20,342 nucleotides of DNA from Candidatus Woesearchaeota archaeon (GTDB taxonomy: Archaea > Nanobdellota > Nanobdellia > Pacearchaeales > GW2011-AR1). The DNA is taken from assembly GCA_012798335.1 (NCBI GenBank), contig JAAZNJ010000014.1, positions 1-20,342 of the forward strand, in the 5' to 3' direction. The position numbers and the translations under genes are program-made. Shown piece by piece: positions 14,679 through 20,342 of this stretch (the first letter of the stretch is position 1; each line of letters opens with the position of its first letter). The notes under the pieces are model-generated. The model saw only the letters and a program-made list of their open reading frames with translations, did not search any database and had not been told where the DNA came from.

Positions 14679-16340
14679 ATGATAGAAAACTTAGAAAAAA
14701 AGATAATTGCATATTCTTTAAAAAATGCATTAGAACATGAAGGAAAATGTTTGCAAGGCAATGTTATAAATGCCTTGTTTCATGAGGGATTGAAAAAAGA
14801 AGAGATAAAAGATATTTCAAAACTAATCAATGAAAAAGTTAATTTTGTCAATTCTATGAGGTTAGATGAACAAAAAAAAGAATTTGATCAACTAAAAGAA
14901 TTAATAAGCAAAAGAGAAACAAGAGGGGAAAATGAGCTTCCAAAAATACCTAATGTTATCCCAGGAAAAATTGTAACAAGAATCCCTCCTGAACCCTCAA
15001 AATACAATCATATAGGTCATGCTATTTCATTCTTATTTAATTATTCTTATGCAAAAGAGTATAATGGAAAGTGCATTTTAAGATTTGAAGATACAAATCC
15101 TGAAAAAGTAAGTCAAGAATATGTTGACGCAATGAAAAAAGACGTTCTCGAGTATTTAGACATAAAACCCGATGAAATAAGGTATGTTTCAGATGATATG
15201 GAAAAACTTTATTCCTATGCTGAACAATTAATTAATACTGATAATGCTTATGTTTGTTTTTGTGAACAAGAAAAATTAAGGGAATTAAGACATAAAGGAA
15301 AAGAATGTGAACATAGGAATCAAACAAAAAAAGAGAATATGGATTATTGGAAAGAAATGCTTAATGGTAAATATAAGGAAGGAGAAGTTAGTTTAAGACT
15401 TAAAGGTGATATGAAATCTTTAAATCAAGTCATGAGAGATCCTGTTATTTTCAGAATTGTTGAAACACCCCATTATAAGTTAGGAAATAGATATAAGGTA
15501 TGGCCAATGTATGATTTTTATAATCCCATTGAAGATGGTTTATGTAAAGTGACCCATATATTAAGAAGTAATGAATTTGAACAAAGAATAGAGTTACAAG
15601 ATAGAATAAAAGATTTGTTAAATCTTCCAAAACAAACAATTACTCAATATGGGAGATTCCAAGTTTTAGATGCTGTAACTCAAGGAAGAGAAATAAGAGA
15701 ATTAATTGAATCTGGAAAATATATTGGATGGGATGATCCAAGACTTGTAACATTAAGAGCTTTAAGAAGAAGAGGTATAGTAAAAGAGACATATTATGAG
15801 TTATTAAAACATATTGGTATATCAAAAAAATCAGCAACTCTTGATTTTAATATGATTGCTTCAATAAATAGAAAAATAATAGACCAAATAGCAAATAGGT
15901 ATTCATGTGTTTTTAATCCAATAAGATTAAAAATTAAAAATAGTCCAAAAATTAATGAAATTAAGGTTAAAATACATCCCTTAAAAGAAGAAGAAAGAAC
16001 AATAAAAGTTAATAATGAAATTTACATTTCAAAAGAAGATTTTGATACAAGTAAAGGGAAAGAAGTTAGATTAATGAATCTTTATAATATAAGAATAATA
16101 AATGAAAAAGAAGCAGAATTTATGGATGATAATCAAAAAAATATTCCAAAGATAAATTGGGTTAGTGAAGGAATAAATGTAAAGATAATGATGCCTAATG
16201 CAGAAGTAATAGAAGGATTTGCTGAAAAAGCTGTTGAAAAATTAAAAGTTAATGATTTAATTCAATTTGAAAGATTTGGTTTTTTGAGAGTTGATGAAAT
16301 AAATGATAATAAAATTGTTTTTTGGTTTAGTCACAAATAA
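14679..16340 (+). CDS. gltX: Glutamyl-tRNA synthetase, archaeal type
   Basis: The 553-residue class I enzyme attaches glutamate to tRNA-Glu; archaeal forms often also charge tRNA-Gln. The N-terminal helical domain (1-95) is archaeal in style. The HIGH motif is at 111-114, after RIPPEPSKYN. A zinc-binding insertion has C193-x-C195 and C210-x-H212. Conserved LRFEDTNPE (134-142), WPMYDF (275-280) and YIGWDDPRLVTLRALRRRG (348-366) follow. The C-terminal beta-barrel domains (about 400-553) bind the anticodon. The KMSKS-equivalent loop between GRF and GWDDPR reads AVTQGREI (332-339) where archaeal relatives normally have a serine/lysine-rich LSxSxI-type motif; the frame is intact, so this is a real divergence. 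Leaderless promoter; single gene. Confidence 0.95.
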   Translation: MIENLEKKIIAYSLKNALEHEGKCLQGNVINALFHEGLKKEEIKDISKLINEKVNFVNSMRLDEQKKEFDQLKELISKRETRGENELPKIPNVIPGKIVTRIPPEPSKYNHIGHAISFLFNYSYAKEYNGKCILRFEDTNPEKVSQEYVDAMKKDVLEYLDIKPDEIRYVSDDMEKLYSYAEQLINTDNAYVCFCEQEKLRELRHKGKECEHRNQTKKENMDYWKEMLNGKYKEGEVSLRLKGDMKSLNQVMRDPVIFRIVETPHYKLGNRYKVWPMYDFYNPIEDGLCKVTHILRSNEFEQRIELQDRIKDLLNLPKQTITQYGRFQVLDAVTQGREIRELIESGKYIGWDDPRLVTLRALRRRGIVKETYYELLKHIGISKKSATLDFNMIASINRKIIDQIANRYSCVFNPIRLKIKNSPKINEIKVKIHPLKEEERTIKVNNEIYISKEDFDTSKGKEVRLMNLYNIRIINEKEAEFMDDNQKNIPKINWVSEGINVKIMMPNAEVIEGFAEKAVEKLKVNDLIQFERFGFLRVDEINDNKIVFWFSHK

Positions 16341-16342
16341 AG

Positions 16343-16361
16343 TGAGTTTAGTTTTTACTCA
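16343..16361 (+). terminator. Terminator-like hairpin after gltX
   Basis: TGAGT and ACTCA can form a 5-bp stem; the loop contains a T5 run (16352-16356). It begins 2 nt after the gltX stop. The stem is short, so confidence is low. Confidence 0.3.
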
Positions 16362-16378
16362 AAAAGATTAAAGATAAT

Positions 16379-16386
16379 TTTAAATA
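16379..16386 (+). promoter_or_regulatory. TATA box of the double-nucleotidyltransferase gene
   Basis: TTTAAATA is centred 25 nt before the ATG at 16408; no Shine-Dalgarno. Confidence 0.55.
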
Positions 16387-16407
16387 GACATTTAATTTTT
16401 ATTTAAT

Positions 16408-18039
16408 ATGGATGAAAACAAAAAAGAAAATTCTTCTAATGAAGAAAAAAAAGAAAATGATATCCCTGAAATGACTTCTTATGAGAAAAATAAAATTTCT
16501 GAAAAAAACGAAGAAAATAATTTAGAAAAATCTCAAGAATATAAAAAAGGAGAGCAAATAGAGATAGACAAATTAAAAAAAGATATAGACAAATTAAAAA
16601 GTTCTTTGATAAAAAAATATCCTTTCATTGAAGCGATTGGAATTTTACCACCTTCCTCTATAAAAAATTTTATTGAAGAAGAAGAGATACCAAAAGAAGC
16701 AGAAAAGAGGGTTCAACTTATCATAGTAATTCCAGAAGAAAAAGAAAAAGAGTATGATAAAATAAAAGAGAATATAATAGAAAGGGTAAAAGAATCAAAA
16801 AAAGATATCTGGATTAACCTAAAAACAGTTAATGATTTATGGGAGATATGTTTAGATAGTAAATTTGATTTAATAGAAGCAATCTCTTTGTCTTATCCTA
16901 TTTACGATAAGGGAATTTTAGGTGCTTTGAGAGTTGCTCAAATACATAAGTCTTTAGTTTTAAGGAAATTTGAAAAATATGTTGTAAGTTATGTGATAGG
17001 TGGAAGTTTAGTTAGGGGAGAAGCTGTGCCTACTTCTGATGTAGATATCTTTGTAATTATAAATGATACTGATGTAAAAAGAATGCCAAGAATTGAATTA
17101 AAAGAAAGATTAAGAGCAATAATCTATCAGTATGTTGATGAGGCTTCAAATTTAGCAGGTGTTCAAAACAAACTTTCTCCCCAAATATATCTTTTAACTG
17201 ATTTTTGGGAGAGTGTTAAAGATGCTCATCCTGTTATCTTCACTTTTATTAGAGATGGTATACCTATTTATGATAGAGGCACATTTATGCCATGGAAAGC
17301 TCTTTTAAGAATGGGAAAATTAAAACCTTCACCTGAGGCAATTGACACTTTTATGTCAATGGGAGATAAAACAGTAAAAAGGGTTAAATCAGTAATGTTA
17401 GAATCAAGCATAACAGAATTATTTTGGGGAATTACTACTCCGTCTCAGGCTTTATTAATGCTTGCAGGATGTGCTCCTCCTAATGCCAAAAAGGAATTGC
17501 TAAGAGAGTTCAAGAGAGAATTTTATGAAACAAAAATGATTGAAAAAAAATATCTTGATTTTCTTGAAAGAGTAGTGGATTTATGGAGAGATTATGAACA
17601 TGAAAAAATAAAAGAGATATCAGGAAAAGAAGTTGATGAACTTTTAAAAGGAGCAGAAGAATACCTAAAAAGACTTAAAGATTTAAGAAAACAAATAGAG
17701 AAAAAAACATTAGAAAAAACAATCCAAGATCTTTATAAAGAAATTTTTACTTTATTAAAGACAATATTTGGAAATTTAGAAGAAGAAAAATTATTAAATG
17801 AATTTGATAAAAAGTTAATAAAAAAAGGAATGATTCAACCAACTCATCTAAGAACATTAAAAGAATTAATTAATGAAAAAGAAAATATGAAAAAAGAAGG
17901 TTTAAATCTTCACAAAGTAGATGATATAAGAAAAAAATCCTTTTTGCTAATTAATGACCTTATAGAATATAATCAGAGGTGTGATTTGCTTTCTAAAAAA
18001 CAAGAAAATAAAGAAGAAAATATAAACAAAAAAGAATGA
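16408..18039 (+). CDS. Duplicated nucleotidyltransferase protein with HEPN-like C-terminus
   Basis: This 543-residue protein has an acidic/lysine-rich disordered N-terminus (1-60). A first, degenerate nucleotidyltransferase-like half follows (about 70-178). The second half (about 190-300) is intact, with IGGSLVRGEAVPTSDVDIFV: G198-G199-S200 and catalytic D211 and D213. The halves match in their distal part: NDLWE...SYPIYDKG (142-169) against TDFWE...DGIPIYDRG (264-291). In the first half RVQLIIV replaces DVDIFVI, so it cannot bind metal in the usual way. Residues about 390-525 are helical and resemble a HEPN or substrate-binding helical domain. I recognise it as a protein type common in DPANN genomes, without known function. 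Possible roles are nucleotide transfer to RNA or protein. Single gene, leaderless promoter. Confidence 0.8.
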   Translation: MDENKKENSSNEEKKENDIPEMTSYEKNKISEKNEENNLEKSQEYKKGEQIEIDKLKKDIDKLKSSLIKKYPFIEAIGILPPSSIKNFIEEEEIPKEAEKRVQLIIVIPEEKEKEYDKIKENIIERVKESKKDIWINLKTVNDLWEICLDSKFDLIEAISLSYPIYDKGILGALRVAQIHKSLVLRKFEKYVVSYVIGGSLVRGEAVPTSDVDIFVIINDTDVKRMPRIELKERLRAIIYQYVDEASNLAGVQNKLSPQIYLLTDFWESVKDAHPVIFTFIRDGIPIYDRGTFMPWKALLRMGKLKPSPEAIDTFMSMGDKTVKRVKSVMLESSITELFWGITTPSQALLMLAGCAPPNAKKELLREFKREFYETKMIEKKYLDFLERVVDLWRDYEHEKIKEISGKEVDELLKGAEEYLKRLKDLRKQIEKKTLEKTIQDLYKEIFTLLKTIFGNLEEEKLLNEFDKKLIKKGMIQPTHLRTLKELINEKENMKKEGLNLHKVDDIRKKSFLLINDLIEYNQRCDLLSKKQENKEENINKKE

Positions 18040-18192
18040 TAGAAGAAGTTTTCACTATATTAAAGATTATAATAAAATCGAATCTAACTTTAAATAATTG
18101 TATCTTTTCCACAATAAGAACTTTCTTAGAAGTTAATTTTGGAATATAAAAATTATTAGGATATAAAACCTATTTTAGAGAGGATAGCATAA

Positions 18193-18202
18193 ATTTTTAA
18201 GC
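18193..18202 (+). promoter_or_regulatory. TATA-like element of the methyltransferase gene
   Basis: ATTTTTAAGC is centred about 25 nt before the ATG at 18223. The rest of the 183-bp gap (18040-18222) holds no supported gene. Confidence 0.45.
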
Positions 18203-18222
18203 TCATATCTTCATAAATTGTT

Positions 18223-19341
18223 ATGGAATATCTTTTTATTTTAGGAAGAAATATAGAACTATCAATTGCAGAGATTATTAATTTTCTTGAGAATAATTAT
18301 TTAAATTTTAAAATTATAGATAAAATAAAAAATGCTCTTCTGATAAGTATAGGAGAAGATGAAAAATTAAAAGAAGACACAATAAAAAAATTAGGCGGAA
18401 CAATATTTATAGGGGAAGTTTTAGCCTCAGGAAATGATAAAGAGATAATAACAAAATTAAATTCAATGTTTTTATATTATGGAAAAGAGAACAAGCTAAA
18501 TTATTCTTTATTTAATTTTGAATGTCCTTTTTATGAAAAAATTTCATTTTATTTAAAAAAAAGATTTAAAGAAGAGAATTTAAAGGCTTCTGAAAAAAAA
18601 TTAGGAAAAATTCTAAATTTACAAAACGAGGAGATGGTTTTTTTACCCTCCTCAAAAAATCAAGGAAACTATTTTCTTTTTAAAGACAATTTTGGAAAAA
18701 TAATTCAAAACTGTGATTACGATGAAATTGAAAAAAGAGATATGAAAAAACCGTTTAGAAGACCTGAATTATCAATTTCTCCAAGATTAGCAAAAATTAT
18801 GATAAATTTAGCTAAGGTTAAAGAAAATCAAAGAATTTTAGATCCTTTTTGTGGTGTTGGTAATATATTACAAGAAGCTTTATTACAAAAGATAAGAGTA
18901 GTTGGTGTAGATATAAATCCTGATGCTATAAGATTTGCAAGACAGAATCTTTCTTATTTTAACTTTGATAGAAGAAATTATTTACTAATAAAAAAAGATT
19001 CTTCAAAATTAAAGATTAATAATATAGATGCTATAATTACAGAGCCTCAATTAGGAGAATTACAAAAAAAAGTTCCTAATAAAGAAGAATCCAAAAAGAT
19101 AATAAAAGATTTTGAAAATTTAGTTATAAAAGTTTTTAGTCATCTCTCATACAAGGTAAAAGGTAGAATAGTTTTTACATCCCCTTTAATAATTAACAAA
19201 AATGAAAAGATTCGTTGTAACTTTAAATTTATTGAAGAAAAAACTAATTTAAATTTAGTTGAAGGATTTCCTATAGAAGAATTTAGAGAAGATTCTTATA
19301 TTGGCAGAGATATCGTTGTTTTAGAAAAGAAAAATAAATAA
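18223..19341 (+). CDS. TRM11/Trm-G10-like RNA methyltransferase
   Basis: The 372-residue protein combines an N-terminal THUMP-like region (about 1-160) with a Rossmann methyltransferase. The linker FRRPELSISPRLAKIMINLA (178-197) is typical of the TRM11/UPF0020 group. SAM motif I is ILDPFCGVGNILQEAL (205-220), and the acidic end of strand 2 is VVGVDINPDAI (226-236). The catalytic motif IV, usually DPPY in guanine-N2 methyltransferases such as Trm-G10, reads TEPQLG (273-278). This suggests altered chemistry or substrate, or loss of activity. The expected role is tRNA base methylation. It is followed after 44 nt by the ribosomal protein pair, which has its own TATA box. Confidence 0.83.
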   Translation: MEYLFILGRNIELSIAEIINFLENNYLNFKIIDKIKNALLISIGEDEKLKEDTIKKLGGTIFIGEVLASGNDKEIITKLNSMFLYYGKENKLNYSLFNFECPFYEKISFYLKKRFKEENLKASEKKLGKILNLQNEEMVFLPSSKNQGNYFLFKDNFGKIIQNCDYDEIEKRDMKKPFRRPELSISPRLAKIMINLAKVKENQRILDPFCGVGNILQEALLQKIRVVGVDINPDAIRFARQNLSYFNFDRRNYLLIKKDSSKLKINNIDAIITEPQLGELQKKVPNKEESKKIIKDFENLVIKVFSHLSYKVKGRIVFTSPLIINKNEKIRCNFKFIEEKTNLNLVEGFPIEEFREDSYIGRDIVVLEKKNK

Positions 19342-19354
19342 ATTAAAGGAGAAA

Positions 19355-19365
19355 CTTTTAAAAAC
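19355..19365 (+). promoter_or_regulatory. TATA box of the rpl35ae-rpl10e operon
   Basis: CTTTTAAAAAC is centred about 26 nt before the ATG at 19386, which implies a leaderless mRNA. Confidence 0.55.
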
Positions 19366-19385
19366 TAACTTTCTTAAAAAATATA

Positions 19386-19646
19386 ATGACAACAGGAAAA
19401 ATTATTCAATTTAGAAGAGGCAGGCATACTATCACAAATAGACATTATCTTATTGAAATAGAAAATGTAGATAATAAAGAAAAGGCTGAAAAATTTATTG
19501 GTAAAGAAGTTATTTGGACTTCTCCTGCAGGAAAAAAGATTATTGGAAAGATTTCAGGAGTCCATGGGAATAAAGGTTTAGTGAGAGCAATTTTCAGTAT
19601 AGGATTACCAGGGCAGGCTTTAACAACTAAAGTGGAGATAAAATAA
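19386..19646 (+). CDS. rpl35ae: Large ribosomal subunit protein L35Ae (eL33)
   Basis: The 86-residue product is an archaeal/eukaryotic-type ribosomal protein of the large subunit. Diagnostic stretches are GKIIQFRRGRHTITNRHYLIE, split around the first strands, then GKEVIWTSPAGKKIIGKI and GVHGNKGLVRAIFSIGLPGQA in the second half of the small barrel. Length matches the family. It is the first gene of a two-gene operon with L10e, 1 nt apart. The leaderless promoter and the short gap to the next gene suggest tight co-expression. Confidence 0.95.
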   Translation: MTTGKIIQFRRGRHTITNRHYLIEIENVDNKEKAEKFIGKEVIWTSPAGKKIIGKISGVHGNKGLVRAIFSIGLPGQALTTKVEIK

Positions 19647-19647
19647 A

Positions 19648-20196
19648 ATGGCTTTAAGAAGATCAAATTCATATTCAAAAAAACATGTTGTTCCTTACAC
19701 AAGAACAAGCAAAAGAAAACAAAAAGCATATGTGAAAGTGATTCCTCCTTCTAAGATAGTAAAGTTTACTATGGGAAATTTAAATGCTTATAAGGAAGGG
19801 AAATTCTCAAAATCTTTAAGTTTAGTTATGGAAGAAAAAGTCCAGATTAGACAAAATGCACTTGAAGCAGTAAGACAATTCATAAATAAAAAACTTGACT
19901 CTTTAATGAAAGATCAGTATTTATTCAAAGTAATACCTTATCCTCATCATATACAAAGAGAAAATAAAATGTTGACAGGAGCAGGTGCAGATAGAATGCA
20001 AACAGGAATGCAGTTATCATTTGGTAGACCGATTGCCAAAGCAGCTATTTTAAATAAAGGGAATGAAGTCTTTTCAATTCATGTTTCAACAGATAAAAAT
20101 GTTTCATTAGCTAGAGGATTATTAAAACAAATTTATGCAAAAATCCCTGGAAAAAAGAAAATAATTTACAGAGAGAGAACAGAAAAAAAGATTTAA
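19648..20196 (+). CDS. rpl10e: Large ribosomal subunit protein L10e (uL16)
   Basis: The 182-residue product is the archaeal/eukaryotic counterpart of bacterial L16, located near the tRNA A-site region of the large subunit. The hallmark AGADRMQTGMQLSFGRP is at about 112-128, preceded by YPHHIQREN. Its C-terminal half FSIHVSTDKNV and the tail rich in Lys/Arg are typical. The length agrees with archaeal L10e (about 170-180). A GGAG Shine-Dalgarno (19634-19637) lies 10 nt before the ATG within the end of rpl35ae. A weak hairpin with a T-rich loop (20209-20225) follows the stop codon. Confidence 0.96.
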   Translation: MALRRSNSYSKKHVVPYTRTSKRKQKAYVKVIPPSKIVKFTMGNLNAYKEGKFSKSLSLVMEEKVQIRQNALEAVRQFINKKLDSLMKDQYLFKVIPYPHHIQRENKMLTGAGADRMQTGMQLSFGRPIAKAAILNKGNEVFSIHVSTDKNVSLARGLLKQIYAKIPGKKKIIYRERTEKKI

Positions 20197-20240
20197 TTTC
20201 TTAAAATGTTACTTTTTCTAAGTAATAACAAAACGAAAGA

Positions 20241-20248
20241 TTTATAAA
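20241..20248 (+). promoter_or_regulatory. TATA box of the partial gene at the window end
   Basis: TTTATAAA is centred 25 nt before the ATG at 20270, matching the leaderless pattern. Confidence 0.55.
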
Positions 20249-20269
20249 CTTCAAATTTCTATAGAAATT

Positions 20270-20342
20270 ATGGAAAACAAAAAAAGTTCAAACTTTCATG
20301 TTGATCCTTATACTCCAAAAGAGAGTGTAAGAAAATACAAAG
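20270..20342 (+). CDS. Partial gene, 5' end only
   Basis: An open frame of 24 codons (MENKKSSNFHVDPYTPKESV...) runs off the window. A TATA box at the standard leaderless distance supports the start. Too little is visible to name a function. Confidence 0.5.
   Translation, partial: MENKKSSNFHVDPYTPKESVRKYK

Noticed and set aside
15451..15837. Two minus-strand open frames opposite gltX
   Set aside because: Both are hydrophobic shadow frames within conserved synthetase blocks, without start signals.
18036..18149. 37-codon frame whose ATG overlaps the stop of the double-nucleotidyltransferase gene (ATGA)
   Set aside because: The overlap is suggestive of coupling, but there is no Shine-Dalgarno and no recognisable protein feature. 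Frames of this length are common by chance in AT-rich DNA.
19445..19729. Minus-strand open frame opposite rpl35ae and rpl10e
   Set aside because: It crosses two well-identified ribosomal protein genes and shows no independent start signal.
20209..20225. Hairpin after rpl10e as a firm terminator
   Set aside because: The 6-bp stem is all A-T except one pair and no T-run follows the stem, so it is mentioned only within the L10e entry.

Overview
The window comes from an archaeon with a very AT-rich, compact genome, most likely a DPANN lineage such as Pacearchaeota or Woesearchaeota. The evidence is archaeal: a group II chaperonin (thermosome), ribosomal proteins L35Ae and L10e, an archaeal-type glutamyl-tRNA synthetase, a tRNA-Gly with an intron at the canonical 37/38 site, and TATA boxes placed for leaderless transcription. 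The DPANN placement is inference from gene style and a long nucleotidyltransferase protein that I recognise from such genomes. No database search was possible.

Layout. Positions 1-3664 carry minus-strand genes: a membrane-anchored surface-type protein, a MNT-HEPN toxin-antitoxin-like pair, an unknown 168-residue protein and a CBS/zinc-ribbon protein. The thermosome (3783-5378, plus) follows. Positions 5393-11705 are all minus strand and dominated by envelope genes: a lipoprotein-like protein, a secreted protein with Ig-like repeats, a large secreted protein with coiled coils and a predicted beta-barrel-like C-terminus, an EamA transporter, a small secreted protein whose reading frame is broken at a poly-A tract, and a Yip1-like membrane protein. 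tRNA-Gly (intron-containing) and tRNA-Val flank an adenylate kinase-MFS transporter operon and a small Cys-rich anchored protein. From 14679 to the end, all plus strand, are housekeeping genes: gltX, a double-nucleotidyltransferase protein, a TRM11-like methyltransferase, rpl35ae, rpl10e, and the start of one more gene.

Gene expression shows a clear rule. Most first or single genes have a TATA box centred about 22-30 nt before the start codon and no Shine-Dalgarno sequence, which implies leaderless mRNAs. Genes inside operons (HEPN, Ig protein, MFS, L10e) have a Shine-Dalgarno-like sequence or purine-rich stretch instead. The exception is the frame-broken secreted gene, which has a long leader, a 17-bp palindrome at the predicted transcription start and an exceptionally strong Shine-Dalgarno.

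Most notable: (1) the MNT-HEPN pair lies exactly between two copies of a 32-bp promoter sequence; (2) the 708-residue secreted protein has a passenger, coiled-coil stalk and 8-strand barrel-like layout, unexpected in a cell without a known outer membrane; (3) the tRNA-Gly intron is 125 nt and contains two related 33-nt arms with a compensatory base pair; (4) an A9 tract breaks an otherwise perfect signal-peptide gene; (5) a 543-residue protein is an internal duplication of a nucleotidyltransferase domain with one dead copy. No gene-free stretch longer than 300 bases is present.
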